Assembly: GCA_024692235.1 (NCBI GenBank) | Contig: JAILMW010000022.1 | Coordinates: 166,777 to 230,776 of the forward strand | Direction: 5' to 3' | DNA: 64,000 nt | Source: Saccharofermentans sp. | GTDB taxonomy: Bacteria > Bacillota > Clostridia > Saccharofermentanales > Saccharofermentanaceae | Shown here: in pieces, positions 15,847-23,690 of the stretch | Layout of the letters: every line of letters begins with the position of its first letter | How positions within the stretch are numbered: the stretch's first letter is position 1 | Position numbers and translations under genes: made by a program | The notes under the pieces: model-generated | The model's database searches: none | The model's input: the letters and a program-made list of their open reading frames with translations, nothing else | Told to the model about the DNA's origin: nothing

Positions 15847-18034
15847 GGACTATAAGAAGGATAACAAGAGGCAGCGTAACGGCAGATACAGCCAGACCGC
15901 CCTCGGGACCGAATGCTCCGCCTGTTACAATATCCAGATGTGACTTTGTATAAGATGTCTTTATCAAAGTGGACGACAATTCGTTACCGCTTACCTGAAG
16001 TCCGTAAAGATTACCCTGACAGAAGTTCCATGCAGTATGTGCGCCGCATGTGATCCAGATGCTGCCGCTCCTGTAGGAGATAAGAGCAAAGAGTATAGCT
16101 ATAAGGAAGAGGTTTAAGGATGCCAGGGGAGTATAGCCCGCATTCATGCTGTGAAGTACCGAGAAGAGGAAGGATGACAGGATGAAAGCAAATATCCTGT
16201 TGGTCCTCTCCGTTATGCGGGGGAGCATATAGCCTCTGAACATAAGCTCCTCGCAGGCACCCTGAGGAAGCCACATAAGAAGGGAGATAAGAACTGTCGA
16301 TACGACATCAAAGCCCGTATTAAATCCCTCAAATGTCACCTGTCCCGTGAGATTTAATATAAGATAGACAGAAGACATCAATGCCACGCCGAGGACAAGG
16401 CCTCCAACGTACTTAATAAGTGTGCTCTTCTCTATACAAAGTCCCAAAGATGCCAGATGCTTACGTATTCTGCCTTTCTTCTCACGGATCCTCTCCTTGA
16501 GCATGACCTTAACAAGATAGCAGCACATCATAAGAAGATATCCTACGGACATTGAGACTATAAAGAGAGGATCTGCCAGGAATGATCCCAGAAGCTCGAA
16601 AGAGAACGAGAACAGATCCGCGAAGGTGTTTACCGCCTTCATGCTCTCTACTATGTCAGCGAAAGCCGATGTGGACGAGTACTTTATAAGTACCGGCAGC
16701 ATGGCAAGTGTCTGGAAGATCGAGAGGATAACAAGAGGATATACGGCCTGATCGATGATAAAGCCGGGAAGTGTCTTTCCGGTAAGCTTGGACTTTTTGC
16801 CTGAAGTCTTATGGTCCTCGTCGGACATGTTATTCATTGTAAATCTCTCAGAGGATAAGAGCCTTACGGAGACGTATATACATATTGCGGATATGATAAG
16901 AGTTAAAAGGATACAGACAAGACTGCAGCCTAAGTCTCTTGCCGTGCATTCGCATATTATGCTTCCAAGTCCGTAGAAATGACCGTATACGGGGATCAGG
17001 CGGTAGATCCCTTCTGCGCTGTCTACGCTCTGGATACAGGTCACGCAGATGGTGACCATTATAAAGAACAGAGGAAGGAACGCAGTCTGTGCCGATACTA
17101 CCGAGTCGCTTATGACTGATATAAGTATGGTAAGAGATGCAATAAGGATCGCGAGACTTAGAAGAAGCGGGATCGCTACCATTAATCCAGGAAGACCTGA
17201 ATAGCTCGGGAGCAGGAATATAAATACCAGAATGACAAGAGCCGGAAGGAAAGCTGCAAGGCTTACTCCGATAAGATCTCCCATTATGAGCTCAAGCCTT
17301 GATACGGGGCTTAGAAGTATCGCAGCGAAGGTGCCTTTCTCCTTTTCTCCCGCGATTATATTGGTGCCCGAGTTCATGGAGGCATAAAGCATGACGATAA
17401 AAAGGATAAGAGGCGCCAGTGACAGGGCCGCGAACCTCATGATCCCCGATGAGAAGCTTGTTTCAGGGGCTGTAGCCGTGCCTTGCACCTCAACGGTAAC
17501 AGGCTCGTTGATGGGAATGATCTTGCCCGCATGCTCCTTTATATAGGACTGATAAGGAGACAGGATGGTATCTACTACATAATCCTTTCTGGGGGAGAAT
17601 ATAAGGTTGTCCTCTCTAATATATGTAAGTATCTCCGGCGCTTCTTCTGATGAACTGTCAAATACCGCCTCGTCGAAGTTTTGAGGGAAGACTACAGCCA
17701 TATAGGAGTCGTGCTTATCCAGGAGCTCTTCAAAGTATGTAAAGTCATAGTAGGCGTCGGTCTGCAGATGTAATTCATTAGTATGAGGGATATCTGCCTC
17801 ATACAGGAAGTCATCGAATGAATCGGGCTGATTGATTATAAGGATACTGCCGTTTTGAGTCTCAAAGAGCTCGGAATATACCCTCCAGGGGAATGTGTAG
17901 CTTCCGATGACCATGATAAAGGACACGGATAAAAGGAGCATGATAAGAAAGGTCATGCCCGATGCGTTTGTCTTGAGGCCTCCGCTGTTCCTGAAGGCTT
18001 TATATGCTAATGTTCTTATTGCCTTACGGTTCAT
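15806..18034 (-). CDS. ABC-2 type permease fused to a CPBP (CAAX-like) intramembrane protease
   Basis: 742 residues from the ATG at 18034; 19 further in-frame residues upstream overlap the ATPase gene and look untranslated. Residues 1-400 resemble NatB/ABC-2 permeases (a large outside loop after helix 1, then NIIAGEKEKGTFAAILLSPVSRLE). Residues about 520-740 are a CPBP-family membrane protease with the EExxxR motif CEELMFRGY and later FLFSVLHS and HTAWNF histidines. Such fusions occur in Na+-exporter-like (NatAB) systems. Substrate and protease target are unknown. It overlaps the ATPase gene by 11 bases. Confidence 0.85.
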   Translation of the reverse strand: MNRKAIRTLAYKAFRNSGGLKTNASGMTFLIMLLLSVSFIMVIGSYTFPWRVYSELFETQNGSILIINQPDSFDDFLYEADIPHTNELHLQTDAYYDFTYFEELLDKHDSYMAVVFPQNFDEAVFDSSSEEAPEILTYIREDNLIFSPRKDYVVDTILSPYQSYIKEHAGKIIPINEPVTVEVQGTATAPETSFSSGIMRFAALSLAPLILFIVMLYASMNSGTNIIAGEKEKGTFAAILLSPVSRLELIMGDLIGVSLAAFLPALVILVFIFLLPSYSGLPGLMVAIPLLLSLAILIASLTILISVISDSVVSAQTAFLPLFFIMVTICVTCIQSVDSAEGIYRLIPVYGHFYGLGSIICECTARDLGCSLVCILLTLIISAICIYVSVRLLSSERFTMNNMSDEDHKTSGKKSKLTGKTLPGFIIDQAVYPLVILSIFQTLAMLPVLIKYSSTSAFADIVESMKAVNTFADLFSFSFELLGSFLADPLFIVSMSVGYLLMMCCYLVKVMLKERIREKKGRIRKHLASLGLCIEKSTLIKYVGGLVLGVALMSSVYLILNLTGQVTFEGFNTGFDVVSTVLISLLMWLPQGACEELMFRGYMLPRITERTNRIFAFILSSFLFSVLHSMNAGYTPLASLNLFLIAILFALISYRSGSIWITCGAHTAWNFCQGNLYGLQVSGNELSSTLIKTSYTKSHLDIVTGGAFGPEGGLAVSAVTLPLVILLIVLIKKDSKKTSRLW

Positions 18035-18776
18035 GGTGATTATCTTTGTAGATGGTGAAGAATGCGTCTTCGAACCTGTCCTTTCCCGCAAGAGTCATGA
18101 GCTCTTCCTGAGTTCCTTCGGCGGCGATCTTGCCGTCTACGAGCATTCCTATCCTGTCGCACAGATCCTCCGCCACGGAGAAGATGTGAGTTGATAAGAT
18201 TATGGCCCTGCCCTTGTTCTTGAGCTCGAGAAGATAATCCGTTACCTGTTTGGAAGTAAGGATATCAAGGCCGTTGGTAGGCTCATCAAATATAATTACC
18301 GGAGGCTCATGTATAAGGCTTATGGCGATACTGGCCTTCTGCTTCATACCGGTTGAAAGCTCCACGATCTTCTTATCTGCAAAGGGCGTGATGCCGAATG
18401 TCTCGAATGCAAGATCTTTCCTGATCTTCACTTCCTCATCCGGGATCGAGTATAAAGATGCGAAGAAGTCGTATAGCTTATCAGGGGTTGATAAGGGGTC
18501 GAGCTTTATCTCCGTTGTAAGAAATCCTATCCTCTTATGTATCTCCAGAGAATCCTTGACTGAGTCAAGACCGCAGATGCTGATAGTGCCGGATGTGGGC
18601 TTAGACAGAGTCGATATCATCTGCATGAGCGTTGTCTTACCTGCTCCGTTAGGTCCTAAGAGACCGTAGATCTCTCCGGGTTCTACATGAAAGCTAACGC
18701 CCTTTATCGTGGGCGGTATATTCTTACCGTAGCTCTTTACTACGTTATCGACTACTATGGCGCTGTTATCTGTCAT
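18024..18776 (-). CDS. ABC transporter ATP-binding protein (NatA-like)
   Basis: 250 residues. Walker A GPNGAGKTT, signature LSTGMKQKASIA, Walker B VIIFDEPTNGLD and the switch His in STHIFSVAEDLCDRIG. The LSTGMKQ form is typical of ABC-2 exporters of the NatA/CcmA group. It lies between two permease genes and overlaps both (ATGA with the upstream gene), so a heterodimeric exporter is likely. Confidence 0.9.
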   Translation of the reverse strand: MTDNSAIVVDNVVKSYGKNIPPTIKGVSFHVEPGEIYGLLGPNGAGKTTLMQMISTLSKPTSGTISICGLDSVKDSLEIHKRIGFLTTEIKLDPLSTPDKLYDFFASLYSIPDEEVKIRKDLAFETFGITPFADKKIVELSTGMKQKASIAISLIHEPPVIIFDEPTNGLDILTSKQVTDYLLELKNKGRAIILSTHIFSVAEDLCDRIGMLVDGKIAAEGTQEELMTLAGKDRFEDAFFTIYKDNHHEP

Positions 18777-20023
18777 TTAAGATCCACCTTTCGATAAAGC
18801 TTCTTGAATATGAGCATGCCGCCCAATATGTCGGATGCAAGTACTATAAGGAACATCCACCACTGCGTATTGGATGCATAGATATCTCTTATAAGGCAGA
18901 TGTTGTTATGAAAGGGCATAAAGTATTCGCATGTAAAGGGTCTGTTGAACCTGAATAAGTTCAGGAAGAAGTCTATAAGGAACAGCACCAGCGGAAGCTG
19001 CAGATTGACGATTATATCCTGAAGCCTTTGAAGGCTCAGCGTGATATAAGCTGCAGCTGCGGACATAAGGTAGACAGATGCTATTACTACGATAAGGATC
19101 CCTGCCACCTGTCCGGGAAGGAGAAGCATTCCGAAAGGCAGGAGCGACATGGCGTCGTTACTCCAGTTGAACCAGGATGTCAGGAACATAAGTACCATGG
19201 TTATTACTGCGGAGAGGGAAGATACCAGCATCATGGCGGCGATCTTACCTGCTACGACGGACCTGCCCGATACGGGCGTTAAGAGGAGCTTATCAAAGAA
19301 TCCTCTGCTCTTTTCCATGGCAAAGAGGTCGCATGCCAGCGAATATACGCAGTAGTAGGATAAGAGCATGACGATGCCGGGGACTACCCTGGCGGCATTC
19401 TTGTTGGCTGTAGCTCTGTTATCCATTATCTTGGTGACTACGTTAAAGCTGTCGACTACAAAGGGGTCTTTTCCTTCGGATGTATATCTTCCGCCGAGCC
19501 TGTCAAGAAGCGAGTCCTTATAAGGATCTATTATAAGGTCCGTGAAGGACTCGACCTTGGGTACCATAAGTGTCGAACTCTCGTCATAAGTGACACGGAT
19601 CGAAGCGTGGCTTACGGCACCGGGATACCCGTCTGCCAGGTTGTTATAGTATCTTTCTATCTCTTCGTCAAAGGGGAGTTCTCCGTCTTCGAAGAATATC
19701 CAGATGGTGCCTTTCCTGAGGCTCTTTCTGAAATCCTCTCCGGAATAATCACTCTCGTATTCGCTTTGGGATATGACCTTTATATTGTAGACGGTGGTTC
19801 CTTCTATCTCCTTTATATAGTCTTCAAAAGTAGAAGGAGGGGCCACGGCGATAACGGGATTTCTTCCGAAGTTGCCCGTAGCCATGTAATTGATCAGAAG
19901 AGGGAAGATGTTAAGCGCTATCATCATAAATGCTGCAGGTAGCAGAAGAACGGCAGCTGCTCTTTTCCAATTGGCAACAAGCCTTCCTATCTCCCATTTA
20001 ACTATCTTCCATGTTGATATCAT
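18773..20023 (-). CDS. ABC-2 type transporter permease
   Basis: 416 residues from ATG 20023; an in-frame TTG at 20053 would add ten residues, and neither start has a strong ribosome site. One N-terminal membrane helix, an outside domain of about 150 residues, then five helices with YSLACDLFAMEKSRGFFDKLLLTPVSGRSVVAGKI, the ABC-2 hallmark before helix 2. First gene of the minus-strand exporter operon. Confidence 0.85.
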   Translation of the reverse strand: MISTWKIVKWEIGRLVANWKRAAAVLLLPAAFMMIALNIFPLLINYMATGNFGRNPVIAVAPPSTFEDYIKEIEGTTVYNIKVISQSEYESDYSGEDFRKSLRKGTIWIFFEDGELPFDEEIERYYNNLADGYPGAVSHASIRVTYDESSTLMVPKVESFTDLIIDPYKDSLLDRLGGRYTSEGKDPFVVDSFNVVTKIMDNRATANKNAARVVPGIVMLLSYYCVYSLACDLFAMEKSRGFFDKLLLTPVSGRSVVAGKIAAMMLVSSLSAVITMVLMFLTSWFNWSNDAMSLLPFGMLLLPGQVAGILIVVIASVYLMSAAAAYITLSLQRLQDIIVNLQLPLVLFLIDFFLNLFRFNRPFTCEYFMPFHNNICLIRDIYASNTQWWMFLIVLASDILGGMLIFKKLYRKVDLK

Positions 20024-20107
20024 ATCTGTTCGCACCACTACATAATATATCAAAAGAATCTCAAAATCTTATAAGATATTATAAAGATTAAGGTGAAGAA
20101 GAGGTGC

Positions 20108-20136
20108 TTGACAAAAAAGGACTGCTACTTCATAAT
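20108..20136 (+). promoter_or_regulatory. Promoter of tRNA-Cys
   Basis: Consensus TTGACA (20108-20113) and CATAAT (20131-20136) with 17-base spacing, ending 12 bases before the tRNA. Confidence 0.85.
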
Positions 20137-20148
20137 ATTCAAGCGCAC

Positions 20149-20223
20149 GGTGCCATAGCCAAGCGGTAAGGCCAAGGTCTGCAAAACCTTTATTCCCCGG
20201 TTCAAATCCGGGTGGCACCTCCA
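20149..20223 (+). tRNA. tRNA-Cys (GCA)
   Basis: The acceptor strands GGTGCCA and TGGCACC pair fully; discriminator U73, the identity base for Cys; anticodon loop CTGCAAA gives GCA. The T arm has GGTTCAAAT. CCA is encoded. Confidence 0.97.
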
Positions 20224-20234
20224 ACAAGAAGCAG

Positions 20235-20265
20235 TACCCGGTTCATAGAGCCGGGTATTTCTTTT
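20235..20265 (+). terminator. Terminator of tRNA-Cys
   Basis: TACCCGGTTC (20235-20244) pairs with GAGCCGGGTA (20248-20257), one G-U pair, 3-base loop, then TTTCTTTT. Confidence 0.85.
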
Positions 20266-20330
20266 GCCTTTAAGGTTCAGGGATTATGTTGTAAAATGAC
20301 GGATATCAACCGCTTAGGAGTTAAGTAAAG

Positions 20331-21284
20331 ATGAAAGAAGAGATAATAAAGGTATTAGAGAGATACGACCAACTCGTAGGACTTATACTCGACCAGAAGA
20401 TAGATGAATTTGCAGATAAGATGGACGAGCGTCCTCCTGAGGATGACGACATCACATATGAGACATACCTTCAGCGTGTAGCAATGAAGGAGACAGAGGA
20501 GCAAAGCCGCCTCATGGAGGAGGAGCCTAACGATATCTTAGGCGGCCTTTCCATGAACGACTACTTTAAGAAGCTTCCTTTCGAAGAGTTAAAGGAAGTT
20601 CTCGAGTACAGCGCATTGGAGCTCGACAGAGGTGTTCCCGACAGCGTTATAGGTGCCGTAGCTAAGTCTGCGGACAAAGCCGCAGTACTCTCTTATGCGA
20701 AGAAGACCGTAGAGGATGCCGCGTGGACTGACGAGGAGCTCGGTAACGAAGATGCTCTCTTCGAGATGGAATTTCAGAAGGTAAAGGCATGCTTTAAGGT
20801 TCTCTCCGCCATGAACGATTCAAGCCTTCTTGAGGGCGTCTTAGACCGCTTCATGAGCTATGCCAAGATCCCCGACTTCGTAGCAGACACGGTAGCTGAA
20901 TATATCGAGGCATTCCCCGATGAATCCGTACCTCTTCTTATAGACAGATTGAACGAGCACAAGGACGAAGGCCTTGAAGGCCCCTGCGAGGACCTTGTCA
21001 TCATGCTTACAAACATCGGTAAGGAAGATCGTCAGGACGAGATCTACGATGCTTTAAGATCCGCATTCCGTTTCATGAACAATAAGATCTATGCCGTAAT
21101 CTGTCTTGCAGACTATGGCGACCCCAGAGCAGTTCCCATGCTCAAGAGCTATATCAACAGACATCAGACTACGATAGACAGGGATCTTTTCTACGAGATC
21201 ATGTCCGCCGTCCAGAACTTAGGCGGCGATATCTCGGATATCTCCGATCCCTTCGGTGACTTCCAGAAGAAGCTTAAGAAGTAA
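20331..21284 (+). CDS. Cytosolic helical-repeat protein, HEAT-like, function unknown
   Basis: 317 residues, strongly acidic, no signal peptide or membrane segment. The second half reads as paired helices (DESVPLLIDRLNEH, CEDLVIMLTNIG, AVICLADYGDPRAVPMLKSYINRH) like HEAT or PBS-lyase repeats, a protein-binding scaffold. The ATG follows TAGGAG. Its stop overlaps the start of the GH26 gene (TAATG), so the two are translated together. I do not recognise a specific family. Confidence 0.75.
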   Translation: MKEEIIKVLERYDQLVGLILDQKIDEFADKMDERPPEDDDITYETYLQRVAMKETEEQSRLMEEEPNDILGGLSMNDYFKKLPFEELKEVLEYSALELDRGVPDSVIGAVAKSADKAAVLSYAKKTVEDAAWTDEELGNEDALFEMEFQKVKACFKVLSAMNDSSLLEGVLDRFMSYAKIPDFVADTVAEYIEAFPDESVPLLIDRLNEHKDEGLEGPCEDLVIMLTNIGKEDRQDEIYDALRSAFRFMNNKIYAVICLADYGDPRAVPMLKSYINRHQTTIDRDLFYEIMSAVQNLGGDISDISDPFGDFQKKLKK

Positions 21285-22378
21285 TGGACGCCAGAGAACC
21301 TGCCGTAACAAAGCTTATTGAGAGGCTCGAGGACGCCTCGTATTCGGATGTCATCCTCTTAGGGCACCAGAATGCGGGCCATATAGGCGTATCCGTAAAA
21401 AATACCGACGGCTCAGAATCCGACATCAAGAACCTCCTTGGCAGGCATCCCGCCTTGGCGGGCATAGATACCCTGGCCTTCAGAGGCTACGAGGGTAATA
21501 TGTTAGACCTCGTAAAGACCGTAAAGCAGCTTCATAAGGAGGGTGTCATAATAACCCTTTCTTCTCACATGCCTAATTTCTCATTAGGCGGAGAAGAATT
21601 CTTCGACTACTCTCCCAATATCCCCGACGGCAATGTAGGGGAGAGGATATTAGAAGGCGGAGATCTTAATCCCAAGTACAGAAGATTCTTAGATGAGATC
21701 GCGGAGTTCCTCGCCAAGTGTGTGGATATAAACGGCGAACGAATCCCCATGATCTTCCGTCCCTTCCACGAGTGCAACGGCTCCTGGTTCTGGTGGGGCA
21801 AGGATCACTTATCCGACGAGAAGTATATAGAGCTTTACAGGTATACCGTAGACTATCTGACCAACAAGAAGAAGATAAGAAATCTCCTCTTCTCGTATTC
21901 ACCCAACGGGTTCTTTACGACTCAGGACGACTTCCTGTGCCGCTATCCGGGCGACGACTATGTGGATATCCTGGGCATGGACATATACCACGACAAGCCT
22001 CAGAAGGGTGACGGCTTCATGGAGAAGCTCATAAGTTCCCTGGAGATCCTCTCAGTATGTGCTCAGGACCACGGTAAGATCTACGCTCTAACGGAGATCG
22101 GACTTCGTACGCTCGATCAGATCCCCGGCGGTTTCTACGAAGGTCTTGCACCGAGCGGCAATTTGTTCGATAATTGGTTTACTGAGCTTCTTAAGGCTCT
22201 CACATCCTCTGAAGCCGGACTTAGAATGGCATATATGCTCTTCTGGGCCAACTTCTCGGATACTCAGTTCTGGGTCCCCTATGTCAAAGGTGACTTCAGG
22301 CATGAGATGTGCGATGACTTTATCCGCTTTGCCGCAAGTGATAAGATAGAGCTCGCGCCACCTGATCTGCAGGCTTAA
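21284..22378 (+). CDS. Glycoside hydrolase family 26 (beta-mannanase-like), intracellular
   Basis: 364 residues. GH26 motifs are clear: VILLGHQNAGHIG early, FRPFHECNGSWFWWGK with acid/base Glu163, WGKDHLSDEKYIELYRYTVDYL, and YALTEIGLRT with nucleophile Glu271. The family hydrolyses beta-1,4-mannans and some beta-1,3 or beta-1,3-1,4 glucans. There is no signal peptide, so it should act inside the cell on short imported oligosaccharides. It is coupled to the HEAT-like gene. The last ten bases, including the stop, lie inside the tRNA-Gly(CCC) gene. Confidence 0.88.
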   Translation: MDAREPAVTKLIERLEDASYSDVILLGHQNAGHIGVSVKNTDGSESDIKNLLGRHPALAGIDTLAFRGYEGNMLDLVKTVKQLHKEGVIITLSSHMPNFSLGGEEFFDYSPNIPDGNVGERILEGGDLNPKYRRFLDEIAEFLAKCVDINGERIPMIFRPFHECNGSWFWWGKDHLSDEKYIELYRYTVDYLTNKKKIRNLLFSYSPNGFFTTQDDFLCRYPGDDYVDILGMDIYHDKPQKGDGFMEKLISSLEILSVCAQDHGKIYALTEIGLRTLDQIPGGFYEGLAPSGNLFDNWFTELLKALTSSEAGLRMAYMLFWANFSDTQFWVPYVKGDFRHEMCDDFIRFAASDKIELAPPDLQA

Positions 22379-22444
22379 CTCAGTTGGTAGAGTGTCAGCT
22401 TCCCAAGCTGAATGCCGCGGGTTCGAACCCCGTAGCCTGCTCCA
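22369..22444 (+). tRNA. tRNA-Gly (CCC)
   Basis: Acceptor strands GCAGGCT and AGCCTGC pair fully; anticodon stem TCAGC/GCTGA with loop TTCCCAA gives CCC; T arm GGTTCGAAC; discriminator U and encoded CCA. Its 5' end overlaps the GH26 stop codon, and no separate promoter was seen, so it may be processed from the GH26 transcript. Confidence 0.95.
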
Positions 22445-22450
22445 TCGTTC

Positions 22451-22516
22451 ATAAGCACTCTCTGTGATTCGAACAAACAAGTCCTAACGGACTTAACTTT
22501 CACAGAGAGTGCTTAT
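22451..22516. repeat. Long inverted repeat with a nested hairpin
   Basis: ATAAGCACTCTCTGTGA (22451-22467) and TCACAGAGAGTGCTTAT (22500-22516) are perfect 17-base complements. The 32-base interior holds a second hairpin, AAGTCC (22479-22484)/GGACTT (22489-22494). It starts 7 bases after tRNA-Gly(CCC). No T-run follows, so it is not a standard terminator. Confidence 0.8.
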
Positions 22517-22570
22517 TCACTTCATCCAAGGCTACGACTTAACTAGCACAGAGAAGGACTGATTCGTTCC
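22491..22570. repeat. Imperfect tandem repeat beside tRNA-Gly
   Basis: ACTTAACT followed shortly by CACAGAGA occurs at about 22491-22508 and again at about 22537-22554, 46 bases apart, each followed by a similar GATTC/TATTC stretch. A palindrome TCCGAC-GGC-GTCGGA (22568-22582) follows. Together with the large hairpin this may be the edge of an inserted element. Confidence 0.4.
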
Positions 22571-22605
22571 GACGGCGTCGGATAGATAGTCTTGCGGACC
22601 AATCG

Positions 22606-23196
22606 TCAGAGCTTTTTCTTCAATATGTTCTTCAAGATATTCTTATTGAAATCGCGTCTGGAATGAAAAAACTCGAGTTCAGATCTCGTCATAGAATCCT
22701 TTTTGGAAATCATTACAGTAGTACAAATCAAGTCCGCGGATTGTAGCAGTAAATAATCCGTAGGCAAAGCTTTCCTAAAATCAACATTCACAAAGAGTTG
22801 ATTAAAAACGTTAGTTAATTGTATCTTTTTTGTCAGAATTTCAGAATACGCTTTAGTATCCTGAACATTCAGTTGACGTTTATCCATGGTGATACCGAGA
22901 TAGTTGATGGGAGCACGTCTGGTAAAGTGTTCCAAAAGATTGAAGAGAGACCTGCGTTCTTCTCTGGAGAAATTGCTGTATGGCTTCTCACGACGTATGA
23001 GCGGACCTACATGTATATAATGATTCTCATAGCCGCGATAATTAAGGGACGTCTTAATTGAATTTACCATGTCGGCGATATCGTTGTTTTGTTCATGCAA
23101 GACCATAACAACATGATAAAACGGATCCTTGGGATCCAATTCCCCAAAATCGCCACTTTCATCTATAAGGATGCTTAAAATGTTACTGGTCTTCAA
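22606..23196 (-). CDS. DUF3800 domain protein
   Basis: 196 residues from TTG 23196, chosen because AAGGAGAA (plus-strand 23201-23208) lies 4 bases upstream; a longer frame opens at 23253 but would run through the RNA hairpin. The N-terminal ILIDESGDFG carries the acidic pair typical of DUF3800 (RNase H-like fold), and LLLQSADLICT near the C-terminus matches its second conserved Asp motif. Molecular role unknown; the family occurs in defence and mobile contexts. Base composition is AT-richer than its neighbours, and it sits between two tRNA-Gly genes, both signs of acquisition. A structured RNA with its own promoter precedes it. Confidence 0.85.
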   Translation of the reverse strand: MKTSNILSILIDESGDFGELDPKDPFYHVVMVLHEQNNDIADMVNSIKTSLNYRGYENHYIHVGPLIRREKPYSNFSREERRSLFNLLEHFTRRAPINYLGITMDKRQLNVQDTKAYSEILTKKIQLTNVFNQLFVNVDFRKALPTDYLLLQSADLICTTVMISKKDSMTRSELEFFHSRRDFNKNILKNILKKKL

Positions 23197-23210
23197 AAGA
23201 TTCTCCTTGG

Positions 23211-23291
23211 GAATAAAAATGGCGGGGTAACTCCCCGCCCGTCGGTGGACCAAAGACCTCTCGGCCAGCCCATGAGCATTTCTGCTCTTAT
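23211..23291 (-). ncRNA. Structured RNA upstream of the DUF3800 gene
   Basis: Read on the minus strand from a predicted start near 23291. Hairpin 1: GAGCA-GAAA-UGCUC (23287-23274), a GNRA tetraloop. Hairpin 2: UGGGC (23272-23268)/GUCCA (23250-23246) enclosing GGCC-GAGA-GGUC (23266-23255), again GNRA-capped. Hairpin 3: GGCGGGG/CCCCGCC (23239-23221), 7 perfect pairs, followed by AUUUUUAUU, a terminator-like end. The DUF3800 ribosome site begins just after. Promoter, short RNA, weak terminator and protein gene in this order resemble the DUF3800-associated RNA motifs and type III toxin-antitoxin loci. Confidence 0.7.
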
Positions 23292-23297
23292 GTAAGA

Positions 23298-23326
23298 ATT
23301 ATACAACGTGAACAAATGTTTTTCAA
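23298..23326 (-). promoter_or_regulatory. Promoter of the DUF3800-associated RNA
   Basis: On the minus strand TTGAAA (plus 23321-23326) and TATAAT (plus 23298-23303) are spaced by exactly 17 bases, starting transcription about 7 bases before hairpin 1. Confidence 0.8.
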
Positions 23327-23468
23327 CTCCTATTACAGGATTCAAAAATTAAAAGGCACTGTAGTTGGGGAATAATCCGAATTCGGGGGGGGTAGTGATA
23401 CCGGTGTGTTGTATACCTCGGTCTACGACGGCTTCGCGGTATTAATTTGATTTTTTCAAAAAACCGTA

Positions 23469-23497
23469 TTGACAAATGTAGCGTACCCAAATATAAT
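23469..23497 (+). promoter_or_regulatory. Promoter of tRNA-Gly (GCC)
   Basis: Perfect consensus TTGACA (23469-23474) and TATAAT (23492-23497), 17-base spacing, 22 bases before the tRNA. The stretch 23327-23468 upstream shows no gene. Confidence 0.9.
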
Positions 23498-23519
23498 TAC
23501 TTTCGTCGCTTGACGAAGC

Positions 23520-23594
23520 GCGGGATTAACTCAGTGGTAGAGTGTCACCTTGCCAAGGTGAAAGTCGCGAGTTCGAATCTCGTATCCCGCTCCA
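23520..23594 (+). tRNA. tRNA-Gly (GCC)
   Basis: Acceptor strands GCGGGAT and ATCCCGC pair fully; anticodon stem TCACC/GGTGA with loop TTGCCAA gives GCC; T arm AGTTCGAAT; discriminator U, encoded CCA. It differs clearly from the tRNA-Gly(CCC) 1.1 kb upstream. Confidence 0.97.
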
Positions 23595-23600
23595 GAATAT

Positions 23601-23632
23601 AAGACCTGAGCATATTGCTCAGGTCTTTTTTA
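23601..23632 (+). terminator. Terminator of tRNA-Gly (GCC)
   Basis: AAGACCTGAGCA (23601-23612) pairs perfectly with TGCTCAGGTCTT (23616-23627) over a 3-base loop, then a T-run. Confidence 0.95.
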
Positions 23633-23690
23633 TGTGTATAATCTCTGATGTTGCAACAAGTGTTGCATAACGGAATGAGGAGGAATTAAT

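Noticed and set aside
22369..23594. Integrative element with att sites formed by the two tRNA-Gly 3' ends
   Set aside because: The two tRNAs differ in their 3' halves apart from common T-arm bases, and there is no integrase, so direct att repeats cannot be supported.
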